A DNA stretch of 54,189 nucleotides from Lachnospiraceae bacterium (GCA_023664345.1 JAMPFQ010000008.1:95664-149852); one strand, 5' to 3'. Shown: positions 1 to 11,201, counted from the first letter of the stretch. The notes: a model not told the origin generated them from the sequence alone. Numbers and translations: made by a program.

Positions 1-53
1 AGTTTCTCCGCGAAGCAGCCTTTGCTGCGAGCGGCTAGAAACTCTTCTCACAC
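1..53. repeat. Truncated copy of the 66-bp stop-codon palindrome (copy 1)
   Basis: The first 53 bases match bases 150-202 of the full copy at 137-202: the AGTTTCT/AGAAACT arms, the GCAGC/GCTGC inner stem and the TCTCACAC end. The 13 left-hand bases lie outside the window. A second full copy follows about 85 bp later, so the element is tandem here. Confidence 0.85.
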
Positions 54-107
54 TTCCCGACATGCCACTCATGGCGGCACAAACAATCGATGAATCGGTG
101 CAAGACC
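54..107. other. Spacer between two palindromic elements
   Basis: There is no gene here. It contains a weak hairpin around 63-79 (TGCC...GGCA) and a short ATCGATGAATCG near-palindrome. I can assign nothing else. Confidence 0.5.
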
Positions 108-202
108 GGAAGAATCGCTGCTCTTGCGATTCTTCCGTGTGAGACTTAGAGTTTCTCCGCGAAGCAGCCTTTGCTGCGAGCGGCTAGAAACTCTTCTCAC
201 AC
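108..202 (-). repeat. Composite hairpin plus 66-bp palindrome at the DedA stop codon (copy 2)
   Basis: Two adjoining structures. An 11-bp hairpin has arms GGAAGAATCGC (108-118) and GCGATTCTTCC (126-136). The 66-bp imperfect palindrome 137-202 has outer arms GTGTGAGA/TCTCACAC, then AGTTTCT/AGAAACT, CCGC/GCGG and GCAGC/GCTGC around a CTTT loop. The DedA stop codon TGA (197-199) is supplied by the element. In the sense of the gene the palindrome comes first and the small hairpin second. A role in mRNA 3'-end formation or protection is an inference; a clear U-tract is missing. Confidence 0.85.
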
Positions 203-712
203 TTTTCTTAGCAGTTCAAACACCCTATCGCCCAGCACATATCCGGCTCCCACGAACACCAGGTTCCAGAGGAAGATCCCGCAGGTGGACGCCATCACAT
301 ATTTTGCCAGGTTCATCTGCACCACTCCTGCGGGAATGGAGACGATCGTCCTGATCATGGGAATCAGCTTCCCCAGGAAAACGCCCATGCACCCTTTCGA
401 CCGGATCCAGTCCAGATTCTTTTCCAGCGGTTCTTTCTGCTTGGGAAAACGCTTCGTGTATGCCTTAAGAAAGACCTCCCCGCCTTTCCGGCCCAGGGCG
501 TATAACAGCAGGCTCCCCACAAGCCCCGCCGCCACGGTGATCACCATGACCCAGAAGAAACTGATATTCCCCTTTGCTGCCATAATGCCCGACAAAGGCA
601 TGATCACCCCCGCCGGAAATCCGGGCAGGTTCATATACTCCAGAAGCACGATCACGAAGATCGCCGCCGCTCCATACTTTGTAAAATAAAGGGTTAAAGC
701 AGAAAGATCCAT
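197..712 (-). CDS. DedA family membrane protein (VTT domain)
   Basis: 171 residues with about five hydrophobic segments. The family hallmark is visible near residues 115-135 as GKLIPMIRTIVSIPAG, the conserved Arg/Pro/Ala-Gly stretch before the last membrane segments. DedA proteins are inner-membrane proteins linked to lipid scrambling and envelope homeostasis; the substrate cannot be read here. The ATG follows GAGGAG by a few bases. A promoter with 17-bp spacing lies upstream at 757-785. The 3' end runs into a palindromic element that provides the stop codon, and the last residues (LLRKV) vary in this family, so the insertion probably did little harm. The length is slightly short of the usual ~200 residues. 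Confidence 0.85.
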   Translation of the reverse strand: MDLSALTLYFTKYGAAAIFVIVLLEYMNLPGFPAGVIMPLSGIMAAKGNISFFWVMVITVAAGLVGSLLLYALGRKGGEVFLKAYTKRFPKQKEPLEKNLDWIRSKGCMGVFLGKLIPMIRTIVSIPAGVVQMNLAKYVMASTCGIFLWNLVFVGAGYVLGDRVFELLRKV

Positions 713-756
713 GATTTCTCCTCCTCAGATTTGGTATGGAGAAATCATAGACCCAA

Positions 757-785
757 AAAATAAATGACCACATCAGAATTTTCAA
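757..785 (-). promoter_or_regulatory. Predicted promoter of the DedA gene
   Basis: On the minus strand, -35 TTGAAA (780-785) and -10 TATTTT (757-762) are 17 bp apart, 45 bp upstream of the DedA start codon. This is sequence match only. Confidence 0.5.
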
Positions 786-817
786 AAGAATTTCTAAAGA
801 AAAAACACAAATCTCCT

Positions 818-2623
818 TTAGTTTTGTAATTGCTTCATACTATAAAATATCCCTTTCCGCGCCATCAGCTCATCATAAGTCCCATACTCCACGCACTGTC
901 CCGCATCAATCACCGCGATCCTGTCCGCGTCCCGGATGGTGGAAAGCCTGTGCGCCACGATAAAGGTCGTCCGGTCTTTCGTCAGGTTGTTTACCGCCTC
1001 CTGGATCAGCTTCTCGGAGATGCTGTCCAGCGCCGAGGTAGCCTCGTCCAGCAGGATGATCTTCGGATCCCGGATCAGCGCCCGGGCAATGGAGATCCGC
1101 TGCCTCTGTCCGCCGGAAAGCTTCCCGCCATGCTCCCCCACCATGGTATCCAGCCCCTTTGGCAGAGAGTTCACCAGATCTCTCAGGTTCGCCGCGTTGA
1201 TGACCTGATCCAGCTTCTCCTGTGTCACGTCCTCACAGCCGTAAATGATATTTTCCCGGATGGTGCCGGAAAACAGGATGGAAGTCTGGGGCACCACCGC
1301 CAGATATTTCCGGTAGGAGCGCAGGTCGATCTGGCTTAAGTCGTGGCCGTCCAGCAGCACCTTTCCATGATCTGCCAGATAAAAGCCGTTGACCAGATTT
1401 AAAATGGTGGACTTTCCTGCTCCCGACTCTCCCACCAGGGCAATGGTCTCCCCCGTCCGCACCTCCAGGTTCAGGCCGTTTAAAGTGTCGCTCTCCCCGT
1501 CATGATACCGGAAATGAACATCCCGGAATGAAAAATGTCCCTCCACATTCCCAATCTGTTCCTTTCCCTCATTGTGCTCCACGTCCTCGGACAAGAGCAC
1601 CTCACCGATGGAATTGACGGACTCGATGCCCTTGGTGATGGTGGGCACCAGGGAGATGATCGCCGACACCTGATTGACAATGGTGGCAAAATAACTCTGG
1701 TATAAGGTGATATCCCCTGCCAGGATATTTCCCCGAAAGGCCAGAAAGCCCGTAAAGCACAGGCAGATCACCTGAAAGATCTGGAACACCGCCCAGCCCA
1801 CGGAACCAAACAGAGACTGGATCAGATCCAGCTTATAGCCCTTTTCCGCCACCGCGAACAGCTGCCCGCTCATCTTCTCCACTTCCTCTTCCTCCAGGGC
1901 ATGGGCACGGGTAACGGGGATCAGTTCCACCATCTCCATGACCCTGGCGGAGGTCTCCTCCATCTCTTTCCGAAACTCCCTGTTCCTGCGCTTCATGATG
2001 CTGCGGAAAGAGACCATGGTGACGGCGGCAATGGGCGTTGTCACCAGGAAGAAAAAGAACACCATCATGCTCCGCTGCACCGTCACCACCAGCGCCACGG
2101 AAATGTTCAGCACGATATTCAGGATGCTCAAGAACATCTGGGTGGAAAGACCCTCCACCGCCTCCACATCCCGGATGATCTTGGACTGCAGGCGGCCTGA
2201 CTGGGTCTCGATATGATAGGATATGGAAAGCTGCTGCAGCTTGCGGATCAGCGCCTTTCTGAGCCCCGTCTCCGCATATCTGGTGGACTGGCTCTTGTAA
2301 TCCACATACAGGTAATTCATAGGCACATTCAAGGCGATCAGGGCGATCATCAATACAGTGTAAAACAGGATATGCCGCGTGCTGTCGGGGCTCTGTGTTG
2401 TGATATCGTTGATGATATTGGCCGTCACAATGGGAAGCACCCACACGCAGGCATGTTTCAGGAAGAAAAAGACCACCGCCAGCAGGAACTTATAATAATT
2501 GCCTTTATACAATGCGACAAGTATCTTTAAAGGATGCCCCTGATGCTTCCGGTAGCACTCGATGAACCAATGTTCCGGCTCGATCCCCTTTGGCGCTCTC
2601 AGCTTCTTTTCAAACGATGACAT
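818..2623 (-). CDS. ABC exporter, fused permease-ATPase half-transporter
   Basis: About 601 residues. The N-terminal half has six predicted membrane helices (first near residue 45); the C-terminal half is an ABC ATPase with Walker A GESGAGKST, signature LSGGQRQR, Walker B IILLDEA and H-loop IVAHRLST. This is the type IV exporter layout (MsbA/LmrA-like) and it would work as a homodimer or with a partner half-transporter encoded elsewhere. The substrate is unknown. I prefer the ATG at 2623 because AGGGGAG lies 7 bases upstream; the ATG two codons earlier (2629) sits only 1 base from that site. The gene lies 55 bp behind the hybrid kinase gene and could be read from the same transcript. Confidence 0.9.
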   Translation of the reverse strand: MSSFEKKLRAPKGIEPEHWFIECYRKHQGHPLKILVALYKGNYYKFLLAVVFFFLKHACVWVLPIVTANIINDITTQSPDSTRHILFYTVLMIALIALNVPMNYLYVDYKSQSTRYAETGLRKALIRKLQQLSISYHIETQSGRLQSKIIRDVEAVEGLSTQMFLSILNIVLNISVALVVTVQRSMMVFFFFLVTTPIAAVTMVSFRSIMKRRNREFRKEMEETSARVMEMVELIPVTRAHALEEEEVEKMSGQLFAVAEKGYKLDLIQSLFGSVGWAVFQIFQVICLCFTGFLAFRGNILAGDITLYQSYFATIVNQVSAIISLVPTITKGIESVNSIGEVLLSEDVEHNEGKEQIGNVEGHFSFRDVHFRYHDGESDTLNGLNLEVRTGETIALVGESGAGKSTILNLVNGFYLADHGKVLLDGHDLSQIDLRSYRKYLAVVPQTSILFSGTIRENIIYGCEDVTQEKLDQVINAANLRDLVNSLPKGLDTMVGEHGGKLSGGQRQRISIARALIRDPKIILLDEATSALDSISEKLIQEAVNNLTKDRTTFIVAHRLSTIRDADRIAVIDAGQCVEYGTYDELMARKGIFYSMKQLQN

Positions 2624-2678
2624 GACCATACTCCCCTTTTGCTTTTTAGGTTCTTCCGCAAGTCAACAGAGGATTTTT

Positions 2679-5627
2679 CTATGCTTCTTCTGTTTGTGCC
2701 AGCAAACGCGCGATCGTAGCCTTCAGCTTACCCATATCAACAGGTTTGGCTGTATGGGCATTCATCCCGGCGTTCAAGGCGTTTTGGACATCCTCCTCAA
2801 AGGCATTCGCTGTCATGGCGATGATGGGAATGCTCTTTGCCTCCGGATGATTGCTGCTTCGGATGGCACGGGTAGCTTCATAGCCGTCCATAACGGGCAT
2901 CTGCACATCCATAAAGATCACATCGAAACTCCCGGGCTTCGACTGGATAAAGCGCTCCACTGCGATTTTTCCATTGGAAGCAACTTCACATTCCACTTCT
3001 TCCATTGCCAAAAGTTCTTTCAGGATTTCAGCGTTGACCTCATTATCCTCTGCCGCCAGGACACGCAATCCTTTGATGGAAATATCTTTCACAGGCTGGC
3101 TTTCATGGATTTCAAAGGTGGCTTCACCCGTCAGCAGCTGGGACACGGTACGTTGGAAGTTAAAAAGGAAAAAGGGCTTGGGCAAAAATGCATCGAACCC
3201 CACATCCGCACTTGCTTCTTTGGCTTCTTCCAGGTCATAAGAGGTCAGCACAAAAAGAGGCGTTTCTTCTGAGGCCGTTTCCCGGATGCGCCGCGCTGTT
3301 TCCAGACCGTCCATACCGGGCATTTTCCAATCCAACAGGATGATCTCAAACGGATTGCCGGCGTTATGTGCGTCAGAAGCCATCTCTACCGCCGTTCTGC
3401 CATCTGTGGCATAAAGAACCTCTACCCCCACATCCTTCATGATATCCTGGATATTCACACAGATATCCTCCTCATCGTCCACTACCAGCATCCGGGTGAT
3501 GTGGTTACAGCGCCAGAAACTGTCATCCTGTACCTGCGCCTCCTCCGACAACTCTATTTCAACCGTGAAAACACTGCCCTTTCCCTTCTCGCTTTTCACA
3601 TGAATGATACCGCCCATCAGATCCACAATGTTCTTTGTGATAGCCATGCCCAGACCGGTGCCCTGGATTTCACGGGTAACGTCTGTGACTTCCCTGGAGA
3701 AAGGGGCAAAGATCGTCTGGACAAATGCCTCGCTCATGCCATATCCATTGTCCGCCACGATGAAACGAAGATGGGCGGTGGTCTGCGCGGTTTGCTCCAC
3801 CCCCTCAACGCTCAGGGAGATCTGGCCGCCCTCCTGGGTATATTTCACCGCATTGGAAAGAAGATTGATCAGCACCTGATTCAGCCGCAATTTGTCTCCG
3901 ATCAGCCTCTCGGGAAGCTTGCCCTTGGTGTAAAGCTCGAAGCTTTGCTCCTTGGCTCTGGCCTGGGGCAGCATCATGGTGTAAAGGTCATCGATCAATT
4001 CCGGCAGGCTGAATTCCATCTTGTTCAAAACTGTCTTTCCGCTCTCGATCTTGCTCATGTCCAGGATGTCATTGATCAAACTGAGGAGATGTTGGCTGGA
4101 AGAAGATATTTTCCGCGTATATTCCCGAACTTTGTCCGGATGCTCGGCGTCCTTTGCCAACAGAGTGGAAAAGCCCACAATAGCGTTCATAGGCGTGCGG
4201 ATATCATGAGACATATTGGACAGGAAGTTGCTCTTGGCCTCATTCGCGGCCTTGGCCGCTGAGAGGGCTTCCCCTAAAGCCTCATACATCTGCCGCTCCT
4301 TTGTACGGTCTGAGAGCATGAGAATATACCGCTCCTGTCCGTCCAGGGAACAGCGGTGAACCAACTGCTTGAACCGGCGAAGCTCATGGGTCTTAGCGTG
4401 AAAGATATCCCGCTCTCCGGTCCAGACGCCGCTAATCGGAATCCTGTCCAACAATTCAGGTGAAAGGATATCCTGCCCCTCGGAATCGATCTGCTCCCCG
4501 CCGCCGAACAGCAAAGGCCGGACATCGCCGCGCACCTGCTCCAGTTCCAACCCTAAGACCCGCTTCAGGTTAGGGCTGACATATTCCGCCTGGGAAGCGT
4601 TTGGTGCAAAGAGCAGGAAGATATCGTCGGTGTTCTCGGTCAGCAGGTCGAAAAGCTTTTCCCGGGAATGGAGCTCCAGATTCTTTTCCCGTATATGGCG
4701 GCGGTTGGCCAGAATCAGGACCAGCACAATGCCCAGCGCCAGGATTGCAAAGAGCGAACCCACGACTGCAAGGGTCACCAGAAGAAATTCATTCATGCTG
4801 GCGTTGACGATTTCTGTGGGGGTAATGCTTGCCAGCATCCAGCCCTCGAAACCTACCGGCTGATAGGATAAATAGTAAGGCACTCCGTCCATCCGGCAGA
4901 TAACGGTACGCTTGGTTCCGTTCTGCCAGTCCTGTGCCACCGCATCCCCATCCATATCATCAAAAGATGCCTGCTTCTGGAGATAAGCCAGCAGGTTATA
5001 GGGCTGATCGTCCCCCCTCCTGGATGAGAACAGGACCCGCCCGTCCGGATAGAGGATATAGCAGTCGCTCTGTCCGGCAAACGTGTTGATGCTCAGCGAA
5101 TTGGTCATATCCTCGGAGTTGAAGCTGATGCCGATAGCAGTGTAGGCAAAGCCGCGGTAAGTCCCCGGCTGGACAGGGACAGCGAAAACGGTGATCTGCT
5201 GGTCGGAGGGCAGAGTGCCGTCCACCACGATATTCTCACGGTCAACCACCAGACGTTCCAGGCTGCTGCCCAGATTCAGATAGCCGGTACTTCCCTGGCC
5301 GGTCATGTAGTTTCCGTCATCGGACAGGAAATAAAAGGTGGTAAAATGCCAGTCCGCCTTTTCTTCCTCAATAAAAGTATGCAGGGTATCGGGGTCGGTC
5401 TCCGCCGTATCCGCAATGTAGTTCCTCCAGCTGCACAGCAATCGCCAGTTCTTTGTGATGGTACTGCGGAAAGTGGCGTTGATCTGGGTATAGATTTCGT
5501 CCAGATGGTCAACGCTTTCCAAAAAAATCTGCCGGGAGGCAAAGCGGGAGTACACAAAACTGATGATGATGGCAGCGCTCAATACCACACACAGGATAAA
5601 CACTTCCCGCAGCCGTTTTCGAGTCAT
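2679..5627 (-). CDS. Hybrid sensor histidine kinase with dCache-like sensor, PAS and two receiver domains
   Basis: 982 residues. Membrane helix 1 spans about 9-27, an extracellular Cache-like domain about 30-280, helix 2 about 283-308 and a PAS-like region about 325-445. HisKA carries phospho-acceptor His474 (NMSHDIRTPM), and the HATPase has its N-box near 592 and GTGLGMAI near 657. Receiver 1 has Asp766 (LLDWKMPGMDG) and receiver 2 has Asp907 (FMDVQMPVMDG). There is no HPt domain or DNA-binding output, so the final target is unclear. It starts 18 bp after the solute-binding lipoprotein gene (5646-7496); the pair looks like one operon in which the lipoprotein presents a ligand to the Cache sensor. 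That link is inferred from position. Confidence 0.92.
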   Translation of the reverse strand: MTRKRLREVFILCVVLSAAIIISFVYSRFASRQIFLESVDHLDEIYTQINATFRSTITKNWRLLCSWRNYIADTAETDPDTLHTFIEEEKADWHFTTFYFLSDDGNYMTGQGSTGYLNLGSSLERLVVDRENIVVDGTLPSDQQITVFAVPVQPGTYRGFAYTAIGISFNSEDMTNSLSINTFAGQSDCYILYPDGRVLFSSRRGDDQPYNLLAYLQKQASFDDMDGDAVAQDWQNGTKRTVICRMDGVPYYLSYQPVGFEGWMLASITPTEIVNASMNEFLLVTLAVVGSLFAILALGIVLVLILANRRHIREKNLELHSREKLFDLLTENTDDIFLLFAPNASQAEYVSPNLKRVLGLELEQVRGDVRPLLFGGGEQIDSEGQDILSPELLDRIPISGVWTGERDIFHAKTHELRRFKQLVHRCSLDGQERYILMLSDRTKERQMYEALGEALSAAKAANEAKSNFLSNMSHDIRTPMNAIVGFSTLLAKDAEHPDKVREYTRKISSSSQHLLSLINDILDMSKIESGKTVLNKMEFSLPELIDDLYTMMLPQARAKEQSFELYTKGKLPERLIGDKLRLNQVLINLLSNAVKYTQEGGQISLSVEGVEQTAQTTAHLRFIVADNGYGMSEAFVQTIFAPFSREVTDVTREIQGTGLGMAITKNIVDLMGGIIHVKSEKGKGSVFTVEIELSEEAQVQDDSFWRCNHITRMLVVDDEEDICVNIQDIMKDVGVEVLYATDGRTAVEMASDAHNAGNPFEIILLDWKMPGMDGLETARRIRETASEETPLFVLTSYDLEEAKEASADVGFDAFLPKPFFLFNFQRTVSQLLTGEATFEIHESQPVKDISIKGLRVLAAEDNEVNAEILKELLAMEEVECEVASNGKIAVERFIQSKPGSFDVIFMDVQMPVMDGYEATRAIRSSNHPEAKSIPIIAMTANAFEEDVQNALNAGMNAHTAKPVDMGKLKATIARLLAQTEEA

Positions 5628-5645
5628 AATTCCAAGCCCTCCCTC

Positions 5646-7496
5646 TTATTTGACGTCCCGCAGTTTGATATAGGTCGTAGGCGGCAGAGGCTGCTCTCCG
5701 GCCAGAAGGTAATCCACCCACAATGTCCGGGCGTATTCCTCCGTCATGGAGAAGCGATCCAGCCCTCCATCGTCCAGGACCTGTTCCGCCAGGGGCTGAA
5801 CCCCGACTGTCAGATCCGCGATGATAAAGGAATAGGTTCCGTTGTCCTCCAGCGGGCCGTCTGCTGTCTCCAGGCCCGCCAGCAGATAGTCCCCCTCCGC
5901 CGTCTTTTCCACCTCCATCACCAGGCCGCTGACAATGGGCAGCGTCTGGTCGCTGATGGGGTCATTGAAAGAGCCGCAGCCCTCCACCGCCAGGCGAACG
6001 ATCTCCCGGATCTGTGCGCCGGTGAGTTCGGCGGTGAAGAGGTGGTTGCCCCGGGACTGGAAAGATTCCTCCAACCGCTGGGCAGTATAACCCCCGGCGT
6101 AAAGGGAGCCGGTAGCAAGGGAAGAAGGGGCCAGCAGGAAATCGCCTCCGCCAATCTCGCGCAGCGTATTCGCGATGGCGGAGCCGGCCTGATTGCCTTC
6201 ATCCGACCGAAAGCTGACGGGATACCCTGTCTCCAGCGTGGCAACGATCTCTGTGTCAACAACAGGGTCGGTGAGGGCTGCGTCCATTCTCTCAAAAGCG
6301 CTTCGGGAGTCCAGACCCTCTAACAGCATCCCCTGCATTGCTGCATGGGCGGCATCCTGAAAAGTGGGCGAGGACAGCAGGGTAAACAGATGATTGGCTT
6401 CGATCACGTCCCGCAGGTTCTCCACGGACTCCGGCAGGGGGATGTCCACCCCACGGTTATAGGGCAGCATATAGACGTAGCTTTCAGAAGACATGGCCTC
6501 GTAGCCCTCCTCGGAATACATGGCGGCCAGAACCTTTAACGCCAGCTCCTTTTTCTCTTCATTACCCTTTTCGCCAAGCTCCCCGTTTAGCGCCGTGCAG
6601 AACCGGGGGGATGTCAGAATCCAATTGTCCTCCGGCGTATCTCCGAAGTAAGGAAGAAGGACACAGTTGTGATAATCGGAATACGCCACAAGTTCGTTGA
6701 TCATCCCGCGTATCATGGGAACTTCACCGTTACTAAAGCAGCCATATGTCGCACCGTAGCCCCGTGTCGTATCCTCTTCGTCAAGTCCGGTATCGGCTAT
6801 GACGGTGGATAAGCGTTCAAAGGCTTCCGACCATACGGCCTCATCCAGGCTGTCAACCTGGCCCCTCTGATAATTCCTCCGCCACTCGGTCCCCTGACGG
6901 CTCATCAGCGCAGAGGCGGAAAAGCCCTCCAGGGTATAGAGGGAGGTGTAATTGTATTTGAAATCCGAGGTATAGGGCTTGATGTCCAGTTCCCGGAAAG
7001 CGGCGCAGGCCGCAGCGAAGCTGGGATAATCGGTGGGCAGGGGGATATCGTACTCCTCAAACATATCCACGTTGGCAATGATCCCGTTGGCAACCCCGCC
7101 GATGGGGAGCCAGTTGACGCTGCCGTCCGGCGAACGCCAGGCCTCCAGATAAGTGTCGTAGAAAGAAGCTGCGGTCTCCGTGCCGCTGAGATCCATCAGA
7201 TGATCGTTCAGCTCCTGGGAATCCCTGAGAGACAGACCGCCGCCCATGGTGAGAATATCGGGCAGATCCCCATTCTCCTGCCGGAAAAGGTAAAAATCCG
7301 TGGAGTCCCTTCCCACGGTAAACTCCAGATTCGCCTCCGGGACTGCCTGCTGGAGATAGGGGGCATATTTCTCCAGCAATTCGGTATCGTGCAGACAGAC
7401 TGTCAACGTAACTTTTTCATCCCGGCTTTCGCCGCAACCGGTCAATCCCAGCATCATAACTGCCAGGGCTGCCAAAATCCATTTTCTTTGTTTCAT
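5646..7496 (-). CDS. Solute-binding lipoprotein fused to a 5'-nucleotidase C-terminal-like domain
   Basis: 616 residues. The signal peptide has lipobox LGLTGC (Cys21). Residues about 28-400 resemble family 1 extracellular sugar-binding proteins of ABC importers. Residues about 435-600 resemble the 5'-nucleotidase C-terminal domain, with the typical stretch HLFTAELTGAQIREIV and a later YSFIIAD segment; the metallophosphatase half of true nucleotidases is absent. No ABC permease or ATPase is adjacent; instead the next gene is a Cache hybrid kinase. I therefore infer a ligand receptor for signalling rather than import. The start follows GGAGG; a promoter lies at 7559-7586. The C-terminal assignment rests on pattern recognition only. 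Confidence 0.8.
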   Translation of the reverse strand: MKQRKWILAALAVMMLGLTGCGESRDEKVTLTVCLHDTELLEKYAPYLQQAVPEANLEFTVGRDSTDFYLFRQENGDLPDILTMGGGLSLRDSQELNDHLMDLSGTETAASFYDTYLEAWRSPDGSVNWLPIGGVANGIIANVDMFEEYDIPLPTDYPSFAAACAAFRELDIKPYTSDFKYNYTSLYTLEGFSASALMSRQGTEWRRNYQRGQVDSLDEAVWSEAFERLSTVIADTGLDEEDTTRGYGATYGCFSNGEVPMIRGMINELVAYSDYHNCVLLPYFGDTPEDNWILTSPRFCTALNGELGEKGNEEKKELALKVLAAMYSEEGYEAMSSESYVYMLPYNRGVDIPLPESVENLRDVIEANHLFTLLSSPTFQDAAHAAMQGMLLEGLDSRSAFERMDAALTDPVVDTEIVATLETGYPVSFRSDEGNQAGSAIANTLREIGGGDFLLAPSSLATGSLYAGGYTAQRLEESFQSRGNHLFTAELTGAQIREIVRLAVEGCGSFNDPISDQTLPIVSGLVMEVEKTAEGDYLLAGLETADGPLEDNGTYSFIIADLTVGVQPLAEQVLDDGGLDRFSMTEEYARTLWVDYLLAGEQPLPPTTYIKLRDVK

Positions 7497-7521
7497 AGTA
7501 CTGTACCTCCAATACCCGGGG

Positions 7522-7536
7522 ATTCTCTAAGAGAAT
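7522..7536. promoter_or_regulatory. 15-bp palindrome in the leader of the lipoprotein-kinase operon
   Basis: ATTCTCTAAGAGAAT is a perfect 7+1+7 palindrome between the predicted transcription start and the start codon at 7496. It may be a repressor site or a small hairpin. Confidence 0.4.
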
Positions 7537-7558
7537 GACCCCATACTTTCCATATTTT

Positions 7559-7586
7559 ATTATACAGATACCGTGAAAGATTGCAA
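7559..7586 (-). promoter_or_regulatory. Predicted promoter of the lipoprotein-hybrid kinase operon
   Basis: On the minus strand, -35 TTGCAA (7581-7586), 16-bp spacer, -10 TATAAT (7559-7564). It reads toward the gene starting at 7496. Strong match by eye. Confidence 0.65.
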
Positions 7587-7709
7587 GAGGAAAGCTTTTT
7601 GTTTTCCAAATCCCAGGCTGTTTAAACATGATACCGATAAAGAATGGTCTCCTGATTACCAATAATCCATAGGATTTTTTACTTTTCTCGCTCGCGTTGC
7701 CCGTCATAC

Positions 7710-7741
7710 CGCAAAACGGGGATGCCTTTGCAGGCATCCCC
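7710..7741 (-). terminator. Predicted terminator after ilvC
   Basis: Hairpin GGGGATGCC/GGCATCCCC (7718-7741), followed on the minus strand by GTTTTGCGG. It lies about 50 bp beyond the ilvC stop codon. The T-run is short. Confidence 0.6.
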
Positions 7742-7789
7742 ACTACTATCTCTAATGAATCGCCGATCAGCGTTCTCCTGATATTCCGA

Positions 7790-9378
<1,589 letters not shown>

Positions 9379-9388
9379 GTCAGACACC

Positions 9389-11110
9389 TCAATTTATCTT
9401 TTCTCTCAACTGAAACTTCTGCGTATTCTGGCGCAGTTCGGTGGCGATCTTCACCAGTTCGGCGGTCGCCTCCTTGCACCCGATCACGATCTGGGTCAGC
9501 TGATCCATGGTAGCAGCTGTCTCCTCCGTGCTCGCCGCATTGTTCTGCGAGATCTCGGAAAGCCCGTCAACACTTTCGATCACGCCGCTCTTGTACTGCT
9601 CGATGCTGTCGATCTGGCGGGAGATCGTGTCGATCGCGTTCACTACCTTGAAGATTTCCTGGTTCAGGCTCTCAAACGCCTCCTGGGTCACGTTCAGCTT
9701 CTCATTCTGCTGGGCGATCTCATTGACCACGCCGTTCATGATCTCCACGCTGTGGTCGGAATTCTGGATCAGATTCTCCACAATGCCCCGGATCTGCGCC
9801 GCGGATTCCTTGGACTGATCCGCCAGGCCTCTGATCTCCTCGGCAACCACCGCAAAGCCCTTGCCCATTTCCCCTGCCCTTGCGGCCTCGATGCTGGCAT
9901 TCAGGGACAGCAGGTTGGTCTGGCTGGCAATGCCCGCAATGATATCCGTGGCGGAATGGATCGCCTGGGCGGATTCATTCGTCAGGTTCGTCTGCTTCTG
10001 CACCTCGTCCACAGACTTGCTGGTCCTGACGCTGATGGCCTGCAGTTCCTTCAGGACGGAATCCACCGTCTCGTTATTCTTCTTCATCACCACCGCGCTG
10101 TTGCTCAGTTCGCTGACGCTCTCCGTGGTCCTGCCGATGGCATCGCCCATATCCGTCATGCTCTGCACCACGTTCTGGGTGTTGGCCGCCTGATGGGTTG
10201 CGCCCTCCGCAATCTCATTGACCGCCACGTTCACATCATTGATGGACTGGGTAATGCTGTCAAAATTCTGGCTGAACTGAGTGGTGCACTCGTCCATATC
10301 TTTGACAGAATTATGTATATTGAGGATGATCTGAGAGAAATTCACGATCAGGGAATACATCGCCCTGGCGATCTTACCCACCTCGTCGCTCCTCTCCAGG
10401 ATCTTATTTGAGATCTTCAGGTTCAGTTCTCCCGACGCAACCTTGTCCAGATTCCCCACAACGGCAAGCAGAGCCTTTACGATGAACAATACGACCACGC
10501 AGACAAGCGCACAGAATATCACGACCATCACGATCATGAAAATAATATTGTAGGTGATCGCATTGCTGTAGATTGCCTCCATATCGGACACCCGCACTGC
10601 GGTCATCATCATGCCCACCGTCGCTCCGTCCGCATTCAGCGGAAAGAAATACGCCATATATTCGATTCCGCCTATCTTTACGGAATCTGTGAACACTTCT
10701 TCTCCCGCAAGGACGCGATCCGATATCCTGCTGCTCACGGTCGTCCCGGAGTCCGTATTGTCCAGAGTGGTCGCCGCCATATTGGTGCCGATGAACAATG
10801 CCGAGTCAATATGGGTATTCTGCTTGATCTCCGCAAGCATTCCTCCCTCGCCGGACAGCATGGTCTCTCCTCTGTACATCTGGCCGTCCACCATGTTAAA
10901 GCTGCCCTCCCCCGACATCAGCCCCTGCCTGATCATGTACTGCGTCGCCGACAGTTCCTGCTCCACCAGGTGGGAAGCCGTCCTGTTGCCCACGTTCCTC
11001 AGTGACAATACCGTGAAAATCACCAGGATCACTATGGGGATCATGACCACCGCCAGAATCTTCACCAGTAAATTAGCGCCCTTTTTTTCCTTTAGTACTT
11101 TTTCTTCCAT
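9389..11110 (-). CDS. Methyl-accepting chemotaxis protein
   Basis: 573 residues. TM1 spans about 14-36, a periplasmic-type sensor of single-Cache size about 37-180, TM2 about 190-212, HAMP about 212-265, and then the coiled-coil signalling domain with the conserved tip ([20 protein letters not shown]). It relays an outside signal to CheW/CheA. The start follows GGAGGGG. A sigma-A-like promoter is at 11202-11230. Its stop codon lies 10 bp before ilvN, an unusual neighbour; read-through from the receptor promoter would reach ilvN-ilvC. No che or flagellar genes are in the window. Confidence 0.93.
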   Translation of the reverse strand: MEEKVLKEKKGANLLVKILAVVMIPIVILVIFTVLSLRNVGNRTASHLVEQELSATQYMIRQGLMSGEGSFNMVDGQMYRGETMLSGEGGMLAEIKQNTHIDSALFIGTNMAATTLDNTDSGTTVSSRISDRVLAGEEVFTDSVKIGGIEYMAYFFPLNADGATVGMMMTAVRVSDMEAIYSNAITYNIIFMIVMVVIFCALVCVVVLFIVKALLAVVGNLDKVASGELNLKISNKILERSDEVGKIARAMYSLIVNFSQIILNIHNSVKDMDECTTQFSQNFDSITQSINDVNVAVNEIAEGATHQAANTQNVVQSMTDMGDAIGRTTESVSELSNSAVVMKKNNETVDSVLKELQAISVRTSKSVDEVQKQTNLTNESAQAIHSATDIIAGIASQTNLLSLNASIEAARAGEMGKGFAVVAEEIRGLADQSKESAAQIRGIVENLIQNSDHSVEIMNGVVNEIAQQNEKLNVTQEAFESLNQEIFKVVNAIDTISRQIDSIEQYKSGVIESVDGLSEISQNNAASTEETAATMDQLTQIVIGCKEATAELVKIATELRQNTQKFQLREKIN

Positions 11111-11173
11111 AGCCCCTCCTTCTGCATAAATGCTCCCTTGAAATTTTAGTCTGACCTAATGCCGGATGTCCTG

Positions 11174-11186
11174 CTATTCCGAATAG
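11174..11186. promoter_or_regulatory. 13-bp palindrome downstream of the receptor promoter
   Basis: CTATTCCGAATAG (6+1+6) lies in the predicted leader of the chemotaxis-receptor gene, about 15 bp past the -10 box. Operator candidate only. Confidence 0.35.
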
Positions 11187-11201
11187 AATGAGTTACTTTA
11201 C

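Noticed and set aside
465..785. 106-codon frame overlapping the DedA gene
   Set aside because: Same-strand out-of-frame shadow; the DedA frame has the family motif and a good ribosome-binding site.
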